This document shows positions 9,792 to 20,342 of a DNA stretch of 64,000 nt, in pieces. The notes under the pieces were generated by a model that ran no database searches, was not told where the DNA came from, and worked only from the letters and a program-made list of their open reading frames with translations. Each line of letters starts with the position of its first letter. The first letter of the stretch is position 1. The DNA is from Roseiarcus sp963767245 (GTDB lineage Bacteria; Pseudomonadota; Alphaproteobacteria; Rhizobiales; Beijerinckiaceae). The position numbers and the translations under genes were made by a program. The DNA is taken from contig CAVYDG010000013.1 of assembly GCA_963767245.1 (NCBI GenBank), positions 124,001 to 188,000 on the forward strand. The letters run 5' to 3'.

Positions 9792-10926
9792 CCGCGCGAG
9801 CGGCATGGGAGCTCGGGGCGCCGCCGTCGGGGAGCGCCATCAGCCGGTCGAGGCGCGACAGGGCGGAGAGTTGCGCATCGCGCGCCTCCCCGTCGCAGAC
9901 AATGTCGGCAAGCACCGCGCCGAGCGCCGCCGGCGTGCAGTCGCGCTGCAGGAATTCGGGGATGGCGCGCTCGCCGAGGATGAGGTTGGGCAGCAGAATC
10001 GAGGGAACCTTGATCAGGTATTTGAGCTGTTCTTCGACCAGCGAGACCTTGTAGGCGCCAACCATCGGCACGCCAGCAAGCGCGAGTTCGAGGGTCACCG
10101 TGCCCGATGCCGCGAGGCCGGCTCGCGCGGCGCGAAAAGCGGCGTATTTGGCGTCCTCGCCGAGCACGATATTCGCCGGCTCCGGCCATTGCGCTGCGAG
10201 CGCGCGCACCTCGCTTTCGACGTGCGGCAGCGTCGGCAGGACGGCGGCGAACGGGCCGACCGACTGGCGCAGCACGGCAAGCGCGCCGCCGAAGTCCGTC
10301 ATCAGACGGCTGACTTCCGAGCGGCGCGACCCGGGCAAGACGACAATCAGCGACGGCCGCGTCGCGCGCCGGCGCGCTTCGTCGGCGTTGGGCCGCAAAG
10401 CCCCGAGGCGCTCGATGAGCGGGTGGCCGACATAGACGCAGCGCGGGCCGTTCAGCCGCCGATACGCCTCGGGCTCGAACGGCAGCAGCGCGAGCACGCA
10501 ATCGACATAAGCCCGCATCGCGCTGGCGCGACCGGGCCGCCACGCCCAGACGCTCGGGCTGACGTAGTCGACGATGGGCAATTTCGGCAGCGCGGCGCGG
10601 ACGCGGCGGGCGACGCGGTGGGTGAAGTCGGGGCTGTCGATGATGACGAGCGCGTCCGGCCGCGCGGCGACGATCGTCTCGGCCGTCTCCCGGATTCGGG
10701 CGAGAAGTTTCGGCAACCGCGCCAGCACCGGCAGGATGCCCATGACCGCGATGTCGCTGATCGGAAACAGGCTCGCCAAGCCTTCAGCTTCCATCGCCTC
10801 GCCGCCGACGCCCAGGAAGGCAACAGCGCCCGCGCGCGCTTCATAGAGCGCCCGCATCAGCTTGGCGCCGAGCTGGTCTCCCGAGTGCTCGCCGGCCACC
10901 AGGGCGACGCGCAGCGCGCTCATCAC
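9763..10926 (-). CDS. lpxB: Lipid-A-disaccharide synthase
   Basis: Membrane-associated glycosyltransferase that joins UDP-2,3-diacyl-GlcN and lipid X to give lipid A disaccharide. The 387-residue protein begins RVALVAGEHSGDQLGAKLM and contains FLGVGG, DSPDFTHRVARRVR, the conserved YVSPSVWAW, YVGHPL and LPGSRRSEV, all LpxB signatures. It is last in the leftward block; its ATG overlaps the lpxI stop by four bases (10923-10926), implying translational coupling. The frame is intact. Confidence 0.97.
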   Translation of the reverse strand: MMSALRVALVAGEHSGDQLGAKLMRALYEARAGAVAFLGVGGEAMEAEGLASLFPISDIAVMGILPVLARLPKLLARIRETAETIVAARPDALVIIDSPDFTHRVARRVRAALPKLPIVDYVSPSVWAWRPGRASAMRAYVDCVLALLPFEPEAYRRLNGPRCVYVGHPLIERLGALRPNADEARRRATRPSLIVVLPGSRRSEVSRLMTDFGGALAVLRQSVGPFAAVLPTLPHVESEVRALAAQWPEPANIVLGEDAKYAAFRAARAGLAASGTVTLELALAGVPMVGAYKVSLVEEQLKYLIKVPSILLPNLILGERAIPEFLQRDCTPAALGAVLADIVCDGEARDAQLSALSRLDRLMALPDGGAPSSHAARAVIETIETRV

Positions 10927-11792
10927 GCCGCAACCACGGAGGCGAATCCGGCGATGAACAGGCCGGCGGCGTCGGCTTCGCGCGTCAGGCGCTCGCGCTC
11001 GACCATCAGCACGCGGCCCGCCGCGACCGCTGCGCCGCGCAATTGCGCCTTGACCGCGCCCTCGATCGTCTTTGGGCCGATCGCTGGCATGTCGAGCCTC
11101 AGATCCTGCCCGCGCTTGGGCGCTTTCACCAGCACTCCGGCCTGTCCGGCGAAGCGCAGCCGTCCGTTGGCGCGCATTTCGGCCACGCGGGCGAGCATCG
11201 CATCGGTGCCTTCGGCCGCCTCGATCGCCAGCACCCGGCCGGCGGCGACAACGGCGCCCTGCCCCGCGTCGAAACTCGATAGCGCGTCGATGAGGCGGGC
11301 GCCGAGCGCGATATCGGCTTCGTCCTCTGGCGACGCCGCGCCCGCGCCGAATGCCCCCAGCGGCGCGAGCAGAAGTGGCGCGACGTCGTGCGCGCCGACG
11401 ACGCGGATCCCCTCGCGCTCGATGATCGCGGCGAGGCCGACGAGAAGCCCGTTGTCGCCGCGGCGGAACAGCTGCGCCAGCCCCGCCGCGCGCGTCACTG
11501 CGCCCCAGTCGAGCCTGAGATCGGCGAATTCCGGGCGCGCCATCGCGCCGACGATCACCAACTCGGTGACGGCGCGCGCGCGCAAGGTGGCGAACAGCTT
11601 GCCGACCTCGCCCAAGCGCACCCAGACATGCGGGTAGGCGTCGATCGCCGAATCGGTCGTGCCGACGACGCCGACGAGAAACGGCTCCCGGCCGGCGCGG
11701 CGCGCCTCCAAGGCGACCTCGAGCGGAAACGCGCCCGCACCGCAGAGGATCGCCAGAGGCGGCTCCGAGGCGGCGAAGCCTGACCCGGTCAC
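10923..11792 (-). CDS. lpxI: UDP-2,3-diacylglucosamine pyrophosphatase LpxI
   Basis: Cleaves UDP-2,3-diacylglucosamine to lipid X, the step before LpxB. LpxI is the alphaproteobacterial substitute for LpxH. The 289-residue protein starts with LAILCGAGAFPLEVA, has the central segment LFRRGDNGLL and ends with GVLVKAPKRGQDLRLDMPAIGPKT, characteristic of the family. It overlaps lpxA upstream and lpxB downstream by four bases each, so lpxA-lpxI-lpxB are coupled. Confidence 0.94.
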   Translation of the reverse strand: MTGSGFAASEPPLAILCGAGAFPLEVALEARRAGREPFLVGVVGTTDSAIDAYPHVWVRLGEVGKLFATLRARAVTELVIVGAMARPEFADLRLDWGAVTRAAGLAQLFRRGDNGLLVGLAAIIEREGIRVVGAHDVAPLLLAPLGAFGAGAASPEDEADIALGARLIDALSSFDAGQGAVVAAGRVLAIEAAEGTDAMLARVAEMRANGRLRFAGQAGVLVKAPKRGQDLRLDMPAIGPKTIEGAVKAQLRGAAVAAGRVLMVERERLTREADAAGLFIAGFASVVAA

Positions 11793-12598
11793 CCCTCCTC
11801 GCTCTTTCCGGCGCGCGGGACGCAGATCGCGCGATCCCCGCTCTGCTGGAGAAAGGCGACGATCTGCTGCACCGCCTCCTGGCCGGCGAACGCCTCAGCG
11901 ACGTCGGCGACGCGCTCCTTCAGGGCGCCGCCGCCGTTGAACAGCATCTTGTAGGCGCGCCTGAGCTCGTGGATCGTCTCGTGCGAGAAGCCGCGGCGCT
12001 TCAGGCCAACGACATTGAGGCCAGCGAGCGCGGCGCGATTGCCGAGCGCGAGGCCGAAGGGAATGAGGTCATGCTCGACGCCCGCCAGTCCGCCGACAAA
12101 CGCGTGCGCGCCGATGCGAACGAACTGGTGCGCAGCGGCGCCGCCGCTGAGAATCGCGAAATCGCCGATCTGGCAATGCCCGGCCAGCATCACGTTATTG
12201 GACAGGATGACGCCCTCGCCGATCCGGCAATCATGCGCGACATGCGCGTTGGCCAGGAACACCGAGCGCGGACCGACGATTGTTTCCGAGCCGCCGCCCG
12301 CGGTGCCCGGATTCATCGTCACCCCTTCGCGAATGAGACAGTCTTCGCCGATCGAAAGGCGCACCGGCTCGCCGCGGTATTTGAGGTCCTGCGGCGGATG
12401 GCCGATCGAGGCGAAGGGATAAATGACAGTGCGCGCGCCGACCGTGGTGTCGCCGGCGAGGCTGACATGGGAGAGGAGCCGCACCCCGTCGCCGAGCGTC
12501 GTTTGCGGCCCAATGTGGCAAAACGGCCCGATCTCCACGCCCGCCCCGAGCCGCGCGCCGTTCTCGACGACGGCGGTCGGATGGATCGTTCCCTTCAT
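11789..12598 (-). CDS. lpxA: UDP-GlcNAc acyltransferase LpxA
   Basis: First step of lipid A synthesis: transfer of a 3-hydroxyacyl chain from ACP to UDP-GlcNAc. The 269-residue left-handed beta-helix protein has hexapeptide repeats from IHPTAVVENGARLGAG onward, the catalytic histidine region NAHVAHDCRIGEG and a helical C-terminal part (AYKMLFNGGGALKERVADVA). It overlaps fabZ by four bases and lpxI by four bases. UDP-GlcNAc for this reaction is supplied by glmS and glmU, also in this window. Confidence 0.96.
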   Translation of the reverse strand: MKGTIHPTAVVENGARLGAGVEIGPFCHIGPQTTLGDGVRLLSHVSLAGDTTVGARTVIYPFASIGHPPQDLKYRGEPVRLSIGEDCLIREGVTMNPGTAGGGSETIVGPRSVFLANAHVAHDCRIGEGVILSNNVMLAGHCQIGDFAILSGGAAAHQFVRIGAHAFVGGLAGVEHDLIPFGLALGNRAALAGLNVVGLKRRGFSHETIHELRRAYKMLFNGGGALKERVADVAEAFAGQEAVQQIVAFLQQSGDRAICVPRAGKSEEG

Positions 12599-13059
12599 TC
12601 ACGCACCAGCATCGCCGACACTTCGGCTTCGCATACGAGCTCGCCGTCGACTTTCGCTTCGCCGCGAAACCACCACATGTTGCGACGCTTGTTGATGCGG
12701 GTCATGTGAAACCGCACCTGGTCACCTGGAACGACCGGCTTGCGGAACTTGGCCTTGTCGATCGTCATCATGTAGACGACGCTCGGCGCACCGCTCGCTT
12801 GTTGCGAGGCGACGCAGAGCGCGCCTGCCGTCTGCGCCATCGCCTCGATCAACAGCACGCCCGGCATGACCGGCCGGCCGGGGAAATGGCCCTGGAAATG
12901 AGGCTCGTTGGCGGTGACGTTCTTCACCCCGACGCCATATTCGTCGCCGCGGGCTTCGATTATGCGGTCGACCAGCAGAAAAGGGTAGCGGTGCGGCAAG
13001 AGCGCGAGCAGCTTCTGGATGTCGAAGCTGTCGAGCGCTCGGCCGATCGGTTCGTTCAT
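12595..13059 (-). CDS. fabZ: 3-hydroxyacyl-ACP dehydratase FabZ
   Basis: Dehydrates 3-hydroxyacyl-ACP in fatty acid elongation and competes with LpxA for hydroxyacyl-ACP. The 154-residue hot-dog-fold protein has the active-site run HFPGRPVMPGVLLIEAMAQ (histidine and glutamate catalytic) and LLPHRYPFLLVDRI near the N-terminus. It sits between lpxD and lpxA as in most Gram-negative bacteria, overlapping lpxA by four bases. Confidence 0.97.
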   Translation of the reverse strand: MNEPIGRALDSFDIQKLLALLPHRYPFLLVDRIIEARGDEYGVGVKNVTANEPHFQGHFPGRPVMPGVLLIEAMAQTAGALCVASQQASGAPSVVYMMTIDKAKFRKPVVPGDQVRFHMTRINKRRNMWWFRGEAKVDGELVCEAEVSAMLVRE

Positions 13060-13109
13060 TCCGTTTTCCCCTCCGTCGTCTCCGTCATCGGCGTCCGCTT
13101 TGGCGGGCG

Positions 13110-14165
13110 TCAGTCCGCGTTGCTTTCGCCGCGCGCATCGCCGGCCAATCGCTTGATCGCGGCGACCTCGCGAAAGAACTCCCGCACCGGCTTCGCCGGA
13201 GCGCCCGCCCAGCGCTCGCCGGCGGGAATGTCGGTCATGACGCCGGCCGCCGCTGCGACCTGGGCGCCCGCGCCGATCGTCAGATGTCCGGCGATGCCCG
13301 CCTGCCCGCCAAGGGCGGCAAAATCGCCGATCGCGCTCGATCCCGAGACGCCCGACTGCGCGACCAGCACCGCATGACGACCGATGACCACGTTGTGGCC
13401 GATCTGCACCAGGTTGTCGATCTTCGCCCCCTCGCCGATTACGGTGTCGCGGTTCGCGCCCCGGTCGATCGTCACTCCAGCGCCGATCTCGACATCGTCC
13501 TGGATGATCACGCGCCCGATCTGGGGCACTTTGAGATGGCCACGGCTCCCCAACGCGAAACCGAACCCATCCTGCCCGATATGGGCGCCTGGGTGAATGA
13601 TCACCCGGTCGCCGATCAGCGCGGCTCCGATCGTGGTCGAAGCGCCGACGGAACCGTTGCGCCCGATCCGCACCTCAACGCCGATGACCGCATTGGGGCC
13701 GATGACCGTCCCCGCGCCGATCTCGGCCCCGCGGCCGATCACCGCCCCAGGGTCGACGATCACCCCCGGTTCGAGCCGCGCCGATGGGTGAACAATTGCC
13801 GCAGACGAAACGCCGGTCTCGCCGAACACCGAACCCGGCTTGACCGCGCTCGGGTAGAGTTTCGTCATCACCAGCGCCATCGCGCGGTAAGGCTCCTGGA
13901 CGATCAGCGCGGCGCAGGTCGAAGGCGCAGCGGCGGCGTAGCGCGATGTGACCAGCGCAGCGGCGGCGCGCGTTCGCTTGAGCGCGTCGAGGTACTTCGG
14001 ATTGTCCAGGAAGGTCAGATCGCCGGGGCCCGCCTGGTCGAGGGCCGCGACATCCTGGATCATCCGGCCGGCGTCGGCGCCGGCCGCTAGCGACGCACCG
14101 CACCAGCTCGCGACTTCGGCCAGAGAAGGAGACGAGCTCGGCGGAAAGAAACGTATTTTCGCCAA
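13110..14165 (-). CDS. lpxD: UDP-3-O-acylglucosamine N-acyltransferase LpxD
   Basis: Third step of lipid A synthesis, N-acylating UDP-3-O-acyl-GlcN. The 351 residues comprise an N-terminal uridine-binding domain (FLDNPKYLDALKRTRAAAAL), a long hexapeptide-repeat helix with the catalytic stretch IIHPGAHIGQDGFGFA, and a C-terminal helix ending KRLAGDARGE. Its frame is intact. bamA ends 80 bases upstream and fabZ begins 50 bases downstream. Confidence 0.96.
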   Translation of the reverse strand: MAKIRFFPPSSSPSLAEVASWCGASLAAGADAGRMIQDVAALDQAGPGDLTFLDNPKYLDALKRTRAAAALVTSRYAAAAPSTCAALIVQEPYRAMALVMTKLYPSAVKPGSVFGETGVSSAAIVHPSARLEPGVIVDPGAVIGRGAEIGAGTVIGPNAVIGVEVRIGRNGSVGASTTIGAALIGDRVIIHPGAHIGQDGFGFALGSRGHLKVPQIGRVIIQDDVEIGAGVTIDRGANRDTVIGEGAKIDNLVQIGHNVVIGRHAVLVAQSGVSGSSAIGDFAALGGQAGIAGHLTIGAGAQVAAAAGVMTDIPAGERWAGAPAKPVREFFREVAAIKRLAGDARGESNAD

Positions 14166-14245
14166 TTGCGGGATTCCGTCAGAAGCGACGACGGGCGCGC
14201 CACCTCTGGCGCGCCCGCTTGTTAAAGAAGCTGGTTTGATCGGCG

Positions 14246-16709
14246 CTAGAACGTCGTGCCGCCCGAGAAGTTGAAGAACTGGGTCTGGTCGTACTTGCCC
14301 TTTAAAACGGGGAGTGCGAAGTCGAACCGGATCGGCCCCATCGGCGAGGCCCAGATCAAGCTCGCGCCGACCGAGGCGCGGATCTGGTTAGGGTCCCACA
14401 CATTGGCGCAGCTGATCTGGGTGATGGGTAAAGTGCCCGACGGCGGGCAATAGGTATATCCGAGAAATCTCGTAAAGTCGGTCGGACCCGAATATCCGAT
14501 CAGGCTGCCGGCGTCGGCGAACACCGCGCCTTTCAGCCCGATTTCCCTCGGCAGGCCGAAGATCGGGAAATCCACCTCGGCCGAAGCGCCGTAGTAGGTC
14601 GTCCCGCCAAGGGCCGCGGACTGAATGTCAAACGGATTTGAGATGTCGCGCGGACCGATGCCGGCTCGGAGCGAAGCCACGCACCAGCGACGGGCCCTGC
14701 ATGAAATTATTGATGATCAGCGGCTGGTTGTTGCCGAAGGAATTGATCTGGCCGGCCTGGAGATGAATCTGGCCGATAAAATCCTCCGTGATCGGATGAT
14801 ACCAGCGCGCGTCAAACGTCTCGCGGATGAAGTCGGATTGGCCGCCGAGGCCGGCGAAATCCTGCTTGTAGTTGACGTACCAACCGGTCGTCGGGTCCTT
14901 GCGATTGTCGAGATTGTTGTAAAGGAGCGAGAATCCGGCGAGCGAGGTCACGATAGCGCCTTGCGCTGCCGCCTGCTTGATTTCGACCGGCGCCTCGCCG
15001 TTGCTCAAGCAGTTGATCGCCACGGTGGGTATGACCGGGATGAAGGTGCCTCCCGGAAACCAGGTTTGATCGGGTCCGACGCAATCGTCGTAGGGTTGCG
15101 CCGAGTTGTTCGGAATCGTGATCTTCGACTCGTAGATCGAATAGTTGGGCTGGAACGTCAAGTCATCGGTGATCGGAACGCCGAGCCGGACCGTCGCGCC
15201 GGTCGTCCAGTTCTGGTAGAGCGCATATTGGTTCTGGTTGTTGACCTGGTGGAAAATGTCAAAGCCTGCCGCCAGACGCTGGCCGAGGAAATAGGGCTCG
15301 GTGAACGAGGCCTTCCAGCCCTGGGTGTACTGCCCATCGGAGACGCTCAAGCGCACATACTGACCGCGGCCGAGGAAGTTCGTCTCCGTATACGCGAGCT
15401 CGGCAAGGAAACCCTGGGTCGTCGAATAGCCGCCGCTGAGGCTGATCGAGCCCGTCGGCTGGTCCTCGACCTCGACGACCACGATGACGCGGTCCGGAGC
15501 CGACCCAGGCCGGTTCGAGATATGGACCTTCTTGAAGTAGCCCAGGCTGTTGAGGCGCCGCTCGGCGCGCTCGATCAACACGTGATTGTAGGGGTCGCCT
15601 TCGCCGATATCGAATTCGCGGCGAATGACATAGTCGCGAGTTCGCGTATTGCCGACAATGTCGATGCGCTCGATGTAGACTTTGGGTCCGTTGTCGACCG
15701 AGAACGAGATCGCAATCGTATGATTGACGGTGTCGCGATCGCCGTGCGGACGGGCCTCCGAAAACGCGTAGCCTTGCGTAGCGACATCGCGGCTGATCGC
15801 CTCGACCGACTTGTCGATCGCGCTCGCATCGTAGACGTCGCCGGGCCGCAAACCGACAAGTCGATTGAGCGCCGGCCCATCGACCTTCGGAATGTTGGAA
15901 ACCACGTTCACGCTCGAGACGTGGTATTGCGGCCCCTCCTCCATCGTGATCGTGATGACGTAACCAGCCGGGTTCTCCTGGTAGGTGACGTCGGTACTGA
16001 CGATCCGGAAATCAGCGTAGCCATTCTTCATGTAATAGCGGCGGATCGCTTCCTCGTCGGAGGCGAGACGATCGGGATCGTAGACGTCGGTGCTCTTGAT
16101 GAACGACAGCAAGTTCATCGTGCTGGTCTGCATCAGGCCGCCCAGGCGGTAGTTCGAAACGGCATGGTTGCCGACAAACTTGATCTCGCGGATGCCGGTC
16201 TTGCCGCCTTCATCGATGGTGAAGACCAGATCCACGCGTCCGTTCGGCAATTGGACGAGCCTCTTGGTCACCCTGGCTTCGTTGCGGCCATATTTCTTGT
16301 AGGCGTCCTTGATCCGGCCGATGTCGCCGACGGCGGTCTCCTCGTTGTAGGCGGTATGCGGCTTCGACTGGACTTCGACTTCGAGCTGCTTCGTTTCGAT
16401 CTGTTTGTTGCCCTCGAACGCAACCCTGTTGATGACCTGGTCGCCGCCGCTCAGGTTGACCACGATCTTGCCGTCGACCAGCTTCGCGCTGACGTCGGAA
16501 TAGATGCCCGTCGCCTTCAGGTCTTCGACGCCCCGCTCGATCGACGCCGGATCGGTGCCGGTGAAGTAGGGTTTGAGGGTCGAAGGATCGACGTTGGCGC
16601 CCTGAACGACGATCTGCTGAGCGCTCGCCGGGGTCGTCCAGTTCACCCCGCATAGACCAAGGGTCACCGCCAGGAGGACGCCGCCAACAAACCCGCGAAT
16701 CCAATCCAT
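14246..16709 (-). CDS. bamA: Outer-membrane assembly factor BamA, one frame break
   Basis: Core of the BAM machine that folds beta-barrel proteins into the outer membrane. The ATG at 16709 gives a signal peptide (MDWIRGFVGGVLLAVTLGL, cleavage after ASA). It is followed by POTRA repeats (for example VNLSGGDQVINRVAFEGNK, IVGNTRTRDYVIRREF) and the Omp85 barrel with repeated aromatic strands. The frame breaks near 14665 in LVRGFAP; the next frame continues GIGPRDISNPFDIQSAALGG to the C-terminal TQFFNFSGGTTF, whose terminal aromatic strand is typical. One indel therefore separates about 680 and 140 codons of one gene. An in-frame ATG at 16793 would add 28 unlikely residues. Confidence 0.93.
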
Positions 16710-16988
16710 ATGGCCCAGTGCCCCTGTTCGCGCCGTCGCAGCATTCGCCTCTGCGGCGCCGCTTCGGCGTGATCCTGCCTGTGCGCCCTTCACCAGCGCC
16801 TCACGGCGCCAATTGCGGACGACGCCGCAGACGCGACGCAGCGCTCAACCCCCGCCAACCGGGCGGCGGTCGGAACGATTAACGGCGTTTTACAATTTTT
16901 GCTCGCCCGTGCAAACCGTTATTGGCTCGAACGTACACCATTTCTCGCGAGCGTTGCGCGGGGGACACGCAACATGGTCGATTGTTGG

Positions 16989-18137
16989 TTAATTGCCGTT
17001 CGTGACCAGGCGCAAAATGTCGTGCGAGGTGGTGAAAACCACCAGGAGCGCGACCAGGGCGATCCCGATTCTCAGCCCGATCTCCTGCGCCCGCTCGCTT
17101 AACGGGCGCCCGCGCAGGCCCTCAAAGGCGTAAAACGCGAGGTGGCCGCCGTCGAGCAGCGGCACCGGCAGCAGATTCATCAGCCCGACCGAGACCGAAA
17201 ACCAGGCGGCGAGACTGAAGAGCTCCCAAAAGCTGATTTTCGCCATCTCTCCAGCCATTTGCGCCGCGCCGATCAATCCCGACATCTGATCGGTGGATTC
17301 CCGTCCGGCGAAAATCCCGACGATATAACGTTCCGGTCGCCTTGACGATGAACCATTCCTGCGCCGCGCCCCAGGCCGCGCAGGTCAAAGGCCCGCACCG
17401 CTCGACCTTGGCGTCGTTCGGGTCGGCCGACGAGGCGAGGCCAAGATGGCCCATCCGGCGCTTGCCGAACACGCCCTGGTCGACGACGGTGATCTTGGGC
17501 GTCGCCGTAAGGTCGACGTCGCGCCCCTGCCGGTCGACGACGAAGCTCATCGGCAGCCCGGTGCTCATCAGCGTCGATTCCTGAAGCGCTTCAAAGCTGT
17601 CGATCGGCTGGCCGTTGATCGACTTGACGACGTCGCCGGCCTGAAACCCCGCCGCCGCCGCCGGACTGTCCGCCTCGACCCGCCCGATTCGGGCCATATG
17701 CTCGACCCGGCCAAAGGCCATGAACATCCCGGTGAAAATCACGAAGGCCAGAGATGAAATTGGCGATCGGCCCGGCGGCCACGATCGCCGCGCGGTTGCG
17801 CAACGGCTGCCCGGCGAGGGTCAGCGAGCGGTCGACCGACGGATCCGGCTCGGCGCCGTCAGCGACGCTCGCGACATTGGCGTCGCCGTGGAACTTGACA
17901 TATCCCCCAAGCGGCAGCGCGCCGACTCGCCAGCGCGTGCCGCGCGAATCGACCCGCGCCCACAGCTCAGGGCCGAAGCCAAGCGAGAACGCATCGATTT
18001 TGACGCCGCACCATCGGCCCGACCAGATAGTGCCCAAGCTCGTGGATGGAGACGATGAGGCTCAGAATCAGGATGAAGGGAACGACGTACCATCCGAGCC
18101 AAGCCGCGAGGTCGGCGATCGCATTCACTACCGCCAT
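16989..18137 (-). CDS. rseP: Site-2 intramembrane metalloprotease RseP, three frame breaks
   Basis: Zinc protease of the inner membrane that cleaves anti-sigma factors and leftover signal peptides. Translating from the ATG at 18137 gives a first membrane helix with HELGHYLVG (HExxH). After a shift near 18015 come RWCGVKIDAFSLGFGPEL and LPLGGYVKFHGD. After a shift near 17745 comes a PDZ domain (AGFQAGDVVKSINGQPIDSF). After another near 17335 come GAAQMAGEMAKISF and the second metal motif NLLPVPLLDGGHL. The pieces are collinear and complete, ending LRLVTNGN, so one gene with indels is the best reading. Confidence 0.9.
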
Positions 18138-18219
18138 GCGTGGCCTCCGGCTCCGCCAGAAGCCGCAGCGGCCGCTGGAAGATGGTTACTGAACGGTTAG
18201 AGTGGCCGCAAGTCCGCGG

Positions 18220-19455
18220 TCACGCCAATAGGCTCGCCGTCCTATCTAGCGCGATATGGTGAATCGCCAGCGCTTCCGCAATGTCGAGCCGGCGCGCCCA
18301 ATTCGCCGGCTTCCGTCATCGCGGAGAGCGTTTTCGCCACCAGGCCGGCGATGTCGCCGAAGCCAATTTTCCGGTTGAGAAACGCCGCGACCGCGATTTC
18401 GTTGGCGGCGTTGAGCGCGGTCGGCGCGCCGCCGCCGGCGCGCAGCGCCTCGATCGCAAGGCCAAGCGCCGGAAAACGCTTGAGGTCGGCGCGCTCGAAG
18501 GTCAAGCGGCCGAGCGCCGCGAGGTCGGGCGGGCGCACGCCCGACGCGATTCGGTCCGGATAGGCGAGGCAATGGGCGATCGGCGTGCGCATGTCCGGAG
18601 ACGCCATGCCGGCGATCAGCGACCCGTCGGCGAAGGCGATGAAGCCATGCACGATCGATTGCGGATGGACGACGACGTCGAGCCGGTCGGCGGGCAGGCC
18701 GAACAGATGATGGGCTTCGATCAGTTCGAGTCCCTTGTTCATGAGACCCGCCGAATCGATCGTCACCTTCGGCCCCATCACCCAGTTGGGATGGGCGAGC
18801 GCCTGTTCGCGCGTGCGCCGCTGAGATGCGCTCGGCGCTCCATTCGCGGAACGGCCCGCCGGACGCGGTGATGGTCATGGTCTCGATCGTGTCGGGATCG
18901 CGCGCCCCGATCGCCTGGAACAGGGCGTTGTGCTCGGAGTCCATCGGCAACAGCGTCGAGCCGGCGCGCCGCGCCGTCTCCATCACCGCGTCGCCCGCGC
19001 AGACCAGCGTCTCCTTGTTGGCGAGCGCGACCGTGCGCCCGGCCGCGATCGCGGCGAAGGTCGGCTCCAATCCCGCGGCGCCGACGATCGCGGCAACCAC
19101 CAGATCGGCGTCGCGCAGCGCGGCTTCCTTGACCGCTTCCGGGCCAGCGGCGATTTCGACCTCGAAGCCCGCGAGCCCCGCCTTCAGGTCCGAATAGCCC
19201 GGCGGGGTCGGCGAGCGCGGCGAAATCGGCCCCAAGCTCGATCGCGCATTTCGCCAGCGCTGCGCCATTGCTGCCGCCCGCGACCGAGACGACCGAGAAC
19301 CTGTCCGGGCGCGGCGGCGATGACTTGCGCGCACGAGCGTCCGATCGAACCTGTCGCTCCCAGAATCGCCAGGCGTTTGCGCGGCGAGCCGGGGCGGGCG
19401 CGCGCTTGCGCGAGCGGAGCGGAGCGGCCGGCGCGATTTGGGAGACGCTCACCAT
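18220..19455 (-). CDS. dxr: DXP reductoisomerase, at least five frame breaks
   Basis: Converts 1-deoxy-D-xylulose 5-phosphate to MEP with NADPH in isoprenoid synthesis. Collinear pieces are RLAILGATGSIGRSCAQVIA (NADPH fold), PDRFSVVSVAGGSNGAALA, LVVAAIVGAAGLEPTFAAI, LANKETLVCAGDAVM, LLPMDSEHNALFQAI, NWVMGPKVTIDSAGLMNKGL (metal and substrate loop) and LNAANEIAVAAFLNRKIGF. Frame changes fall near 19380, 19307, 19203, 18818 and 18285. After correction the C-terminus reads LDIAEALAIHHIALDRTA with a stop at 18220. The start ATG at 19455 overlaps the cdsA stop. The gene order and whole fold argue for indels, not gene death. Confidence 0.9.
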
Positions 19456-20338
19456 TGAAACAGTCCGCTCGCGATGTAGTCGCCCCTGGGATGCAGGATG
19501 GCGACGACCGCGGCGAAAAAGGATGCCGCGGTGAAGGCGTCGAGCCGATCCATCAATCCGCCATGGCCGGGAATGAGGCCGCTCGAATCCTTGACGCCGA
19601 AACGCCGCTTGAGCGCGGATTCGAACAAATCGCCAAGCTCGGACACGATCGCCGTCGCGAGGCCGAGCCAGAACAGCGCCGCGAGGCGATTCGTCCACGC
19701 CGCCAGCATGAGGCCGAGGACGCGCCCCGGCGAACGCGCCGACGATCGCCCCGGCCCAGGTCTTGCCCGGCGAGACGCCTCGGCCACAGCCGCGGGCCGC
19801 CGATCAGCCGGCCGGCGAAATAGGCGGCGATGTCTGCTCCCCAAACGACCGCGAAGAGCCAGAGGATCGCGGCCATGCCGAAGCTCGGAGACTGGCCCTG
19901 AGCAGCCCGACGCTGGCGACCAGCGCGCCGGCGTAGAGCACGCCCGCGGCCGCCCAGCTGGCGCCTGCCGCGCGTCCGGCGATCCAGCCGACCGCCGAGC
20001 GCGAGCGCACCGAGACACGAGCGCCGCCACGACGCACGAGAACGGATTGTGCAGCGCCGACAGCGCCGCGAGCGCCAAGCGCAAAGCGCGCCGACGGCGA
20101 CCCGTTCCGATGAGCCGCTCGCCGCCGACCAGCCGCTGCCATTCCCACAACACGACAATCGACGCGAGCCACCAGAACGCCGCGAACAGGAAGCCGCCGA
20201 TCCACGCCGCCGCCAGCGCGACGCTCCCCATCGCCGCCGCCGCCGCCACCCGCGGCCAGAGATCCGGCCCGAACCGCGCCCCGCCGTTGCGGCGCCGATC
20301 CGGCCGCCGGGCCCTCCGCCGCTCGCCGCCATGCCCAT
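19449..20338 (-). CDS. cdsA: Phosphatidate cytidylyltransferase, several frame breaks
   Basis: Inner-membrane enzyme that makes CDP-diacylglycerol for phospholipids. Readable blocks are hydrophobic helices (ALAAAWIGGFLFAAFWWLA, SIVVLWEWQRLVGGERL) and the C-terminal signature SELGDLFESALKRRFGVKDS followed by GLIPGHGGLMDRLDAF. The middle (about 19700-20100) changes frame several times, so only the ends are securely read. The probable start is ATG 20338 or 20332, five bases after the uppS stop. It lies between uppS and dxr as in most Hyphomicrobiales. Confidence 0.85.
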
Positions 20339-20342
20339 CCCC

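Noticed and set aside
9583..11637. 684-codon plus-strand open frame across lpxB and lpxI
   Set aside because: Both minus-strand genes are complete with catalytic motifs; the plus frame has no recognisable domain.
14625..16655. 676-codon plus-strand open frame opposite bamA
   Set aside because: It is the antisense of an unmistakable BamA; the composition (Asp/Arg/Val repeats) is what the reverse of barrel coding DNA gives.
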